Shown here: positions 1-5,283 of the stretch, in pieces | Position numbering within the stretch: the first letter of the stretch is position 1 | Layout of the letters: each line of letters opens with the position of its first letter | IMG/VR virus record: IMGVR_UViG_3300043410_001305 | Coordinates: 1-34,030 of that record | Origin: a virus | DNA: 34,030 nt | Reading direction: 5' to 3' (one strand) | Notes under the pieces: model-generated | The model's input: the letters and a program-made list of their open reading frames with translations, nothing else | Told to the model about the DNA's origin: nothing | Database searches by the model: none | Made by a program: the position numbers and the translations under genes

Positions 1-127
1 TATGCACACCCTGTGATATAATGCGGGTTCCAAGGCATACTGTCAAATATTATGCGTATAGGATGTCTATATTCTAAAATATGCACACTCTTATAGTAAC
101 TTCTTCTTGTTAGTTAGTTGTTGTTGG
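1..127. repeat. Direct terminal repeat, left copy
   Basis: Bases 1-127 are identical to 33904-34030. A repeat of exactly 127 bp at both ends of a contig is what de Bruijn assemblers leave when a circular or terminally redundant molecule is closed with a 127-mer, so the repeat length is probably an assembly feature and not a measured terminal repeat. The copy carries one extended -10 promoter box (-10 at 17-22) and one TATAGT-type box (79-100), both pointing right. Confidence 0.95.
79..100 (+). promoter_or_regulatory. TATAGT-type promoter-like box, rightward
   Basis: ATATGCACACTCT followed directly by TATAGTAAC. The same box, with one internal difference (CCCT for CTCT), lies in reverse orientation at 33751-33772, facing the leftward operon. 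It is the last box before the polymerase leader and is also present as 33982-34003 in the right terminal copy. It has no TTGACA-like -35 and no extended -10 TG, so it may be read by a phage polymerase or need an activator. Function is inferred. Confidence 0.55.
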
Positions 128-153
128 TTGCATTATTATTGATCCTGTTGAGT

Positions 154-175
154 GGTTCCTTGCTCGATTTTTTTT
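154..175 (+). promoter_or_regulatory. Leader element, rightward copy (box plus T-run)
   Basis: GGTTCCTTGCTCGAT followed by a T-run, starting 57 nt after the TATAGT of the rightward box. The same element occurs in reverse at 33674-33696, at 58 nt from its own TATAGT. Downstream blocks also match: TTTTTCCA, then GGGACA followed by a T-run (197-207 here). It could be a nut/put-like antitermination signal, a polymerase pause site or a protein-binding site. The repeat is seen; the function is inferred. Confidence 0.6.
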
Positions 176-212
176 ACCTTTTTCCATAAAAGTTAAGGGA
201 CACTTTTTGTAT

Positions 213-235
213 AAAAAAGATAAATACTTACATAG
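213..235 (+). repeat. 23-bp direct repeat, copy 1 (promoter-like)
   Basis: Six A residues then GATAAATACTTACATAG, identical to 3095-3117. Here it continues into GGGATAG. The layout, an AT-rich left half and a right end reading CATAGGGA, resembles single-subunit phage RNA polymerase promoters such as that of T7, but this is a visual likeness only. A weaker relative begins at 283 (GATAAATAAGTATATGGG). Confidence 0.5.
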
Positions 236-310
236 GGATAGCAATTATCACTATAATAACATACTAGTTTTTCATCAATAATGATAAATAAGTATATGGG
301 TGAATAACCC

Positions 311-404
311 AATGTTCATTTCTTATAGTCCAAATATGCGTTGGTTGCGCTAACAGCCAACGCCCTTCCTTAGCGGGTCGGTTTGAACACGAAATGAATA
401 CATT
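311..404 (+). ncRNA. Candidate structured leader RNA with pseudoknot
   Basis: The polymerase 5' leader can form an outer helix of 12 bp (311-322 with 391-398 and 401-404, two-base bulge), a second helix (328-329/387-388 and 331-335/381-385, one mismatch), and an inner 10-bp hairpin (338-347 with 354-363, one G-U). The inner loop CGCTAA (348-353) is exactly complementary to TTAGCG (370-375), six bases past the hairpin, giving an H-type pseudoknot. The segment is GC-rich beside its AT-rich surroundings. It ends 2 nt before the polymerase SD (AAGGA at 406-410). It matches no riboswitch class I can name. IncI-type plasmid rep leaders use a similar loop-to-downstream hexamer pairing to control rep translation. 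Confidence 0.6.
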
Positions 405-417
405 ATAAGGAACATTT

Positions 418-2121
418 ATGAACATAATTCAACAAATAACTATCAACGAACAGGTATATACAGCACTTGCTACTGCCTTTCCTAAATCTAATACTAGAAA
501 AGCATTAGATAGATACAAAACTGCATTAGAACAAGCAATCAAAACAGCCATCAGTAACGATCGTTACTTCCCAGCACTGAAATTATTCAGTATTTCTACA
601 AAAGAATTAATGAAAAAAGGAAAACAAATTGGTCCATATAATAAAAAAGTATGGTTACAATCTTGGTTAGAAAAAAATAATCTAAATTTATTCAAAATAG
701 TGGAAAAAGGTAATAATATATCTAAGAAAGTATCAGTAATTACATTTACAAATTTAGTAACATTGACTGATATCCAGGCTGAAATTGATGCAAAATATGA
801 ACAATTAAACCAACAACTGGAACCTAAAATGGCATACACAACTAACGACCATAATGAACAACGCATTCTATTAGAACAAGCACGTGAATTAGATGAATTA
901 TTATGTACTACAAATGAAAATATCTTTGTTACCACATACAGTGAATATTCTAATTGTGAATTTGATATTGTTCCAATTGATGTTCGTTCTTTATCTGCAT
1001 ATATTGATTGGGTATCAACATCTAATTATGATAATGAAAAAAAGAAAAAATACTTACGTCAAGCAAAATTCATATTAGCTATTGCCCAATATACTGGTGG
1101 TGAATTCCCACAACCTAAAAATCCATCTGTATTTGGTCGTATGTATTATCACGGTATTTCAATGCAAACAATCAATAAAGAAATGCGTTGTGCTTGCCTA
1201 GGTAATTCATATGAATATGATTTAAGCAATGCTGCTCCATCTTGGAAACTTGGTTATGCTAAACAATTCTTAGCTGATGCAAATATTACTGATGAAAATG
1301 CTGTTAGTGAATATTTTCCTGGATTATATTCTTATATTACTGCTAAAAAAGAATTTCGTGAAATACTTGCCAATGAAATCTTTGTTGGTACTGACTTAGA
1401 ATATGATTCTTTTGAAACACGTATGAAAGCAATTAAACAAGCTATGGCTGCCATTGGATTTGGTGCAAAAGTTCGTGAATTAACTTACAAAGTTGATGGG
1501 GTAAGATACTATGGTGCATTAAACGAAATTATTCGTAATAAAACTGCTAGAATACAATTCTTAAACCATCCTTTAATTGTTGCATATAATGATGAACAAC
1601 AAATTCTTGATGATTATATTATTTTAACATATAAAGAAAGTAATCCAGATTACAAAACTAATCCATTATTCAGAACTGAAAAACAATTCTGTAAATCTAA
1701 ACTACTAGCATACTTATTCCAATCATATGAAAAAATGGTTATGGATAAAATTGATGAAACTGTAACTAAAAATGGATTCACTGTTAAAGCAAGAATTCAC
1801 GATTCTATTGTATTAAATGCAAAACTACAAGATGAATTATCTATGTATGATGTTGATAAAGTATTGCAATCAATCAATCCATTTTTAAAATTAGATGAAT
1901 CAAAACTTGAAAAATGGAATAAAGTTATTGGTGCTAGTGTATCTGAACATCATAATAGAATGGCAAATGAGGAATTACGTGCTAGACAATATAAATCAAT
2001 GCACGTCTTACCATCTATTGAAATCGTACCAACTATGAATGAAATGGTAAATGAATGGTTTGATGTTAATGAAAAAGTAAATAAAAAACCACAATTAAGA
2101 TTACTTAAAAAAGCGGCATAA
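418..2121 (+). CDS. Divergent polymerase-fold protein (family A / single-subunit RNAP-like)
   Basis: This 567-aa protein is the first early gene, started by ATG with SD AAGGA 7 nt upstream. Motifs appear in family-A polymerase order: FGRMYY at 239-244 (compare the RGRVY of T7 RNAP), motif A YEYDLSN with Asp268, motif B KQAMAAIGFGAK with Lys340, Phe348 and Gly349, and motif C RIHDSI with His461-Asp462. The K-x7-aromatic-G spacing matches T7 RNAP (Lys631, Tyr639) and Pol I (Lys758, Tyr766). The A-B and B-C spacings, 72 and 122 residues, are nearer to Pol I than to T7 RNAP. No 3'-5' exonuclease signature was seen, and the N-terminal 235 residues are unassigned and partly coiled coil. It may be a replicative or priming DNA polymerase or a minimal RNA polymerase; the sequence alone does not decide. 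It is the only replication-type enzyme in the genome. Confidence 0.65.
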   Translation: MNIIQQITINEQVYTALATAFPKSNTRKALDRYKTALEQAIKTAISNDRYFPALKLFSISTKELMKKGKQIGPYNKKVWLQSWLEKNNLNLFKIVEKGNNISKKVSVITFTNLVTLTDIQAEIDAKYEQLNQQLEPKMAYTTNDHNEQRILLEQARELDELLCTTNENIFVTTYSEYSNCEFDIVPIDVRSLSAYIDWVSTSNYDNEKKKKYLRQAKFILAIAQYTGGEFPQPKNPSVFGRMYYHGISMQTINKEMRCACLGNSYEYDLSNAAPSWKLGYAKQFLADANITDENAVSEYFPGLYSYITAKKEFREILANEIFVGTDLEYDSFETRMKAIKQAMAAIGFGAKVRELTYKVDGVRYYGALNEIIRNKTARIQFLNHPLIVAYNDEQQILDDYIILTYKESNPDYKTNPLFRTEKQFCKSKLLAYLFQSYEKMVMDKIDETVTKNGFTVKARIHDSIVLNAKLQDELSMYDVDKVLQSINPFLKLDESKLEKWNKVIGASVSEHHNRMANEELRARQYKSMHVLPSIEIVPTMNEMVNEWFDVNEKVNKKPQLRLLKKAA

Positions 2122-2132
2122 GGAATAGAACA

Positions 2133-2384
2133 ATGAGAACACCAGGAACAACTTTACAACAATTAAAATCAAATCCAGATAATTTCAAAGGATGGGGTGG
2201 TATTACACTAGTAACAAACTTATTTGATTATGATGAGGTTAAATCAATCTGTGAAAATGAAAATATAAATGCAATTATATTGATTAGAATTTCAGAACAA
2301 GATACTGTGCCATATGAACAAGTACCTAAAAAATGGAAAAAACTTGTTAAATATATTATAAAAAAAGAACAAAATAAAAAATAA
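2133..2384 (+). CDS. Early protein of unknown function (83 aa)
   Basis: It begins 11 nt after the polymerase stop with its own SD (AAGGA 8-9 nt before the ATG), so it is probably co-transcribed with it. The protein starts MRTPGTTLQQL, has a central hydrophobic strand (NAIILIRI) and a lysine-rich C terminus. No family was recognised. The mix of an acidic middle (YDEVKSICENEN) and a basic tail would suit a small nucleic-acid or protein-binding factor, but that is speculation. Confidence 0.7.
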   Translation: MRTPGTTLQQLKSNPDNFKGWGGITLVTNLFDYDEVKSICENENINAIILIRISEQDTVPYEQVPKKWKKLVKYIIKKEQNKK

Positions 2385-2394
2385 AGGATATTAG

Positions 2395-2466
2395 ATGAAA
2401 AAACCACAAAGATATAATCCACCAGAAACAGAAAGTCAAAAACAAAGACGTCAAGAACGTAAATAA
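2395..2466 (+). CDS. Early micro-protein (23 aa, basic)
   Basis: A short ORF with SD AAAGGA 7-8 nt before its ATG, lying between two longer early genes with no large gap on either side. The peptide is highly basic, rich in Gln, Arg and Lys, with a PQRYNPPETES stretch. No hydrophobic segment is present, so a small RNA- or DNA-binding peptide is possible. The support is its SD and its tight position in the cluster; homologues would be needed to confirm it. Confidence 0.5.
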   Translation: MKKPQRYNPPETESQKQRRQERK

Positions 2467-2484
2467 AATATACAGGAATATACA

Positions 2485-3039
2485 ATGAAAAACCAATTAT
2501 ATTATCAAATATCAACAGTAGAAAAAATAGAATCAGATTTTTTTGAAATTTCACTACTAATAAAAGAAAAATTTAAAGAATATCGTGAATCCATTCACTA
2601 TACCTATCATCTATTATCAATTGATACACCATTAGATATGTTTATCTATATGGGTACTTGTGATATCATTGATAAAAGTATTGATGCATATGTAAATGAT
2701 ACAGTTAAAAATTTCAATGCATTAGAATATATTGGAATAAGTAATGTGGAATATAATAGAATTACTAATAATATTGCTAAATTATTATTTCTACAACGTC
2801 GTGATGATTCAATTCCATTTAGATTACGTAATTATCAATTAACTAATAATATTCCATATGTATCTAGAATATCAGAAACTAAGTTCAAAAATAGTATGAA
2901 ATACTTTTTTATTATAATGTTATCAGATAATGATTATCATAAATTGCTAAATACACATTACAATACATCAGATGATTCATATATGTTTGAATTACACAGA
3001 TATTTAAAACAATTAGAAAGGGGGAATAGAAATGGCTGA
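2485..3039 (+). CDS. Early protein of unknown function (184 aa)
   Basis: Third longer gene of the rightward cluster, with SD CAGGAA before the ATG. The protein looks soluble and largely alpha-helical, with many Tyr, Asn and Ile residues (SLLIKEKFKEYRESIHYTYH near the N terminus) and ends ERGNRNG. No catalytic motif or known domain was recognised. Its stop (TGA) overlaps the start of the next micro-ORF, suggesting translational coupling. A host-takeover or replication-accessory role would fit the position only. Confidence 0.75.
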   Translation: MKNQLYYQISTVEKIESDFFEISLLIKEKFKEYRESIHYTYHLLSIDTPLDMFIYMGTCDIIDKSIDAYVNDTVKNFNALEYIGISNVEYNRITNNIAKLLFLQRRDDSIPFRLRNYQLTNNIPYVSRISETKFKNSMKYFFIIMLSDNDYHKLLNTHYNTSDDSYMFELHRYLKQLERGNRNG

Positions 3040-3082
3040 CACAGACGATGACAACTATGCATATAGAAAAGGTTATAATTAA
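3032..3082 (+). CDS. Early micro-protein (16 aa, acidic), tentative
   Basis: ATG overlaps the stop of the preceding gene (ATGGCTGA) and has the strongest SD of the early cluster, AAAGGGGG at 3017-3024. The peptide begins MADTDDDN and ends in a Tyr-rich basic stretch. At 16 residues it could be a true small peptide or a leader peptide whose translation affects the hairpin and 23-bp repeat just downstream. The unusually strong SD on so short an ORF is the main reason to list it. Confidence 0.4.
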   Translation: MADTDDDNYAYRKGYN

Positions 3083-3094
3083 TAGTTTTTAGAA

Positions 3095-3117
3095 AAAAAA
3101 GATAAATACTTACATAG
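3095..3117 (+). repeat. 23-bp direct repeat, copy 2 (promoter-like)
   Basis: Identical to 213-235. It precedes a hairpin (3149-3169) and two micro-ORFs, as copy 1 precedes the structured leader and the polymerase. Both copies lie in intergenic DNA on the rightward strand, consistent with an early promoter or RNA-processing site. Confidence 0.5.
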
Positions 3118-3148
3118 ATGGTAAGGCCATTTATATTCTCCTTAAAGT

Positions 3149-3180
3149 CCCCAGATTAATAACCTGGGGCAACCTTTTTA
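3149..3180 (+). terminator. Hairpin followed by T-run, possible weak terminator
   Basis: CCCCAG (3149-3154) pairs with CTGGGG (3164-3169) around a 9-nt loop. A run of five T residues starts five bases after the stem (3175-3179), farther than in typical intrinsic terminators, so it may be weak or act as a processing or translation-control hairpin between the 23-bp repeat and the next micro-ORF. Confidence 0.4.
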
Positions 3181-3195
3181 TACAATGGAACAACA

Positions 3196-3294
3196 ATGAA
3201 CAAATATATAGATATATACACTTTAACAGGCATTCTCATAGGAATTGCCGCATTAACAACTACAATAGCAATATTAATTAAAAATTTTGTATAA
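3196..3294 (+). CDS. Early single-pass membrane micro-protein (32 aa)
   Basis: The peptide is MNKYIDIYTL followed by an unbroken hydrophobic stretch (residues 10-28, rich in Ile, Leu, Ala, Thr) and a short basic end, a clear single transmembrane helix. SD GGAAC lies 7 nt before the ATG. A small early membrane peptide could affect the host envelope, exclusion or lysis timing, but no family was recognised. Confidence 0.5.
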   Translation: MNKYIDIYTLTGILIGIAALTTTIAILIKNFV

Positions 3295-3303
3295 GGAATA
3301 TTT

Positions 3304-3363
3304 ATGAAAGAAAGTAAAGAATCTAAAAAATCACCAGGTAAAGGTAAAACTAAAAAATGTTAA
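3304..3363 (+). CDS. Early micro-protein (19 aa, lysine-rich)
   Basis: Starts 9 nt after the preceding micro-ORF with SD AAGGAA, and ends just before the shared terminator. The peptide is dominated by Lys, Ser and Gly (MKESKESKKSPGKGKTKKC), with a C-terminal Cys. No function can be named. It closes the rightward cluster. Confidence 0.45.
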   Translation: MKESKESKKSPGKGKTKKC

Positions 3364-3366
3364 TAA

Positions 3367-3388
3367 AAAGGGGACTTCGGTCCCCTTT
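3367..3388. terminator. Bidirectional intrinsic terminator
   Basis: A perfect 9-bp stem, AAAGGGGAC with GTCCCCTTT, closed by a TTCG tetraloop. Leftward, the stem runs into TTTTTATTA; rightward, into TTTCTTAT. It sits between the converging early (+) and late (-) units, 3 nt after the last early stop and 1 nt before the last late stop, so it should end both transcripts. Confidence 0.9.
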
Positions 3389-3389
3389 C

Positions 3390-3596
3390 TTATATCTTAA
3401 ATCCTTTATGACAAATATTACAATACTTACATCTTAAATAAAGATTATAACTAAATTTCTGATTACGCACTACTGCACCACAATCCAATTCACATACTGC
3501 AATTCTTGGATTCAATTTAAACCCAATAATTTCATTTGTATCCTTATCTATTCTAAATGTTCCAACTGTTCTAAGTTTTTCTTTTAAGTCTTTCAT
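3390..3596 (-). CDS. Small zinc-ribbon-like protein (68 aa)
   Basis: The last gene of the leftward unit. Cysteines occur in two clusters, CELDC (residues 35-39) and CKYCNIC near residues 56-62, followed by His-Lys-Gly-Phe, a spacing that fits a small zinc ribbon or knuckle. Its start lies inside the end of the HNH gene (26-nt overlap), suggesting coupled translation, and there is only a weak SD. Possible partner of the HNH protein; the molecular role is unknown. Confidence 0.65.
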   Translation of the reverse strand: MKDLKEKLRTVGTFRIDKDTNEIIGFKLNPRIAVCELDCGAVVRNQKFSYNLYLRCKYCNICHKGFKI

Positions 3597-3909
3597 TGCG
3601 TCTAAGTTCTTCTTGTCGTTTATTTAATTTCTTTCTACACCATTTCGGTAAATATTTCATTGGAATAGATTTATATCTTGAATGTTCGTGAAATGCTAAT
3701 ATTGCAAATATAAGATCTGGATGTTCTTTCCCATATATTTTTAATAATAACAGATGGGCAAAATAATGTTCTTTTATAGTTAATCTAACTACATCACTAT
3801 TATATCCACCTAAACATTTTGGTACTATATGATGTTGTTCAGTGTGCCCATCTTTTATTTCATTTTGTGCCTTAATAATTAAATTGTTGTATATTCTTGT
3901 ATAGTTCAT
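3571..3909 (-). CDS. HNH endonuclease (small, phage type)
   Basis: A 112-aa protein with the pattern EQHHIVPKCLGG (His26-His27), then VVRLTIKEHYFAHLLL (His48, His52), typical of short phage HNH nucleases with the HHIxPK...GG...LT..EH..AH arrangement. The C terminus is strongly basic and probably binds DNA. Such genes are often free-standing homing endonucleases that spread between phages. It overlaps the zinc-ribbon gene, which may be its companion. No conserved SD is obvious. Confidence 0.8.
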   Translation of the reverse strand: MNYTRIYNNLIIKAQNEIKDGHTEQHHIVPKCLGGYNSDVVRLTIKEHYFAHLLLLKIYGKEHPDLIFAILAFHEHSRYKSIPMKYLPKWCRKKLNKRQEELRRNERLKRKT

Positions 3910-3936
3910 ACAACTATTTATAATTAAAAAATTACA

Positions 3937-4092
3937 CTACTTTTTCTTTTTCTTTGCAAGTAATCCAGTTTTAATATCTGCTTTATTGAAATCTTTACCA
4001 ACACTTACTGGTATTCCAACTTTCTTTGCAAATTCTGGATTATGTGCTACTGCTGCCATTAATTTGGCTTGTGATTTTGATTTTGATGGCAT
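3937..4092 (-). CDS. Small conserved phage protein (51 aa, MPSKS type)
   Basis: A 51-aa protein starting MPSKSKSQAKLMAAVAHNP and continuing FAKKVGIPVSVGKDF, ending in a run of lysines. This pattern recurs in small proteins from many unrelated tailed phages, from memory of such sequences, but its role is unknown. The ATG has the SD AAGGAATAAG upstream, 3 nt downstream of the methyltransferase stop. The highly basic composition suggests nucleic-acid binding or packaging into the virion. Confidence 0.75.
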   Translation of the reverse strand: MPSKSKSQAKLMAAVAHNPEFAKKVGIPVSVGKDFNKADIKTGLLAKKKKK

Positions 4093-4095
4093 ATC

Positions 4096-4923
4096 TTATT
4101 CCTTTAATGATACATTATAATTTAATTCATTTGCTGTTTCTATAAACAACATAACTAATTCATTTAAACTAATTGATGGATTTCCAGCGGTATTTGATTT
4201 AACCTTATTGAAATCTATTTTTTTAAATACATCTAACACAAATTCTTTATGACTTTTAATAAAATAATTACTATTTCTACTTAGATAGGAATAATTACTA
4301 GTCTTAATATTACCAGCATATACACCTACACGTCTTACTGAAAAATCACATTTATCATTATCAACTATTTCAAAATATTCATTTAATTGATGGATTTTAT
4401 ATGTTGATATCTTATTACGCATAATATCTTTTTTTACCCATATTTGTGCACAACAAGTTGCATTGAATGATTCACCATTAAATATAAAACTATTATCTGG
4501 TACTATTTCATCATATATTAAATGAAAATGTTTATTCAATCTATTTACTACACTAGGTTTTCTAAATGTTCTAGGTAATATAAATGCAATTGCATCACTA
4601 AATTGTGCTGAATAATTAAAGAATTTAACTGCTAGTGATGAATTCTTACCAAATGGTGGATTACCAATTGTAATAGTTTTTATATTAGTTGGGTAATTCC
4701 AAGTAAGATAATCTTGTTCAATAATTTCATCAAACTTTGGATCTATATCTAATCCAATTCGTTTAGATTTATCTAAATTAAACAAGAAACTTCCACTACC
4801 TGCACTTGGTTCCACTATTAACTTATAATTTGATAATCCAAGTTTTGTATCTATGATATTAATAAATTCTTTGGCATAATTAGGATTAGTAAAGAATTGA
4901 TCTAATTTACGTGCAATTGACAT
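4096..4923 (-). CDS. DNA N6-adenine methyltransferase
   Basis: A 275-aa class I SAM-dependent methyltransferase. Motif X-like DQFFTNP is at residues 8-14, motif I (SAM binding) EPSAGSGSF at 38-46, an acidic residue after strand 2 (GLDIDP, Asp59), and catalytic motif IV GNPPF at 87-91, diagnostic of amino-methylating (mostly N6-adenine) enzymes. No restriction enzyme lies nearby, so it is an orphan methylase, probably protecting phage DNA from host restriction. The recognition site cannot be read from sequence. It follows the holin candidate by 3 nt. Confidence 0.9.
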   Translation of the reverse strand: MSIARKLDQFFTNPNYAKEFINIIDTKLGLSNYKLIVEPSAGSGSFLFNLDKSKRIGLDIDPKFDEIIEQDYLTWNYPTNIKTITIGNPPFGKNSSLAVKFFNYSAQFSDAIAFILPRTFRKPSVVNRLNKHFHLIYDEIVPDNSFIFNGESFNATCCAQIWVKKDIMRNKISTYKIHQLNEYFEIVDNDKCDFSVRRVGVYAGNIKTSNYSYLSRNSNYFIKSHKEFVLDVFKKIDFNKVKSNTAGNPSISLNELVMLFIETANELNYNVSLKE

Positions 4924-4926
4924 AAT

Positions 4927-5280
4927 TTATTCCTTTTCTTTATATTTATCTATCTCCTTTACTACCTCAATAATATCATCGTTTTCGTGTTTTCTTGCCC
5001 AATTTCCTATTGCATTTAATACGAATAAACTAATACCACCAATTATAAATGATACTGGCATTGCATAGATAGTTGGGTCAAATCCTAACTTTGTAATAAT
5101 GATTTCAGTAAATGCCATACTAGTAAATATACTAGATCCACCTATTATGACACCACCAAAATATATACCTTTTTCTGCTATTCTTTTAGGAATATAAAAG
5201 CCAGCGACAGTTATGCCGCCAGCTAATCCTGATGTTGCTATTACTGCTTTCAATGAAATTCCAGTTGCCAAGTGTTGCAT
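4927..5280 (-). CDS. Putative holin (three membrane segments)
   Basis: A 117-aa protein with three hydrophobic segments, at about residues 9-29, 37-61 and 69-92, and a charged C-terminal tail ending DKYKEKE. Size, topology and position beside a transglycosylase gene fit a class I-like holin that permeabilises the inner membrane. No sequence family was recognised with certainty, so another small membrane protein (for example a superinfection-exclusion factor) is possible. It starts 3 nt after the stop of the transglycosylase gene. Confidence 0.6.
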   Translation of the reverse strand: MQHLATGISLKAVIATSGLAGGITVAGFYIPKRIAEKGIYFGGVIIGGSSIFTSMAFTEIIITKLGFDPTIYAMPVSFIIGGISLFVLNAIGNWARKHENDDIIEVVKEIDKYKEKE

Positions 5281-5283
5281 ATA

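Larger units (their letters stand above)
1..417. other. Gene-free control region, left part
   Basis: No gene before the polymerase at 418. The stretch holds the last promoter boxes, the rightward leader element (154-175), T-rich blocks, the 23-bp repeat (213-235) and the structured leader RNA (311-404). Confidence 0.75.

Noticed and set aside
564-935. Leftward ORF of 123 codons within the polymerase gene
   Set aside because: Shadow of the polymerase frame; Cys/Ser/Phe-rich, no SD, no homologous pattern.
2228-2554. Leftward hydrophobic ORF of 108 codons in the early unit
   Set aside because: Mirror of Lys/Glu/Asn codons of the rightward genes, which have SDs and tight spacing; it crosses three of them.
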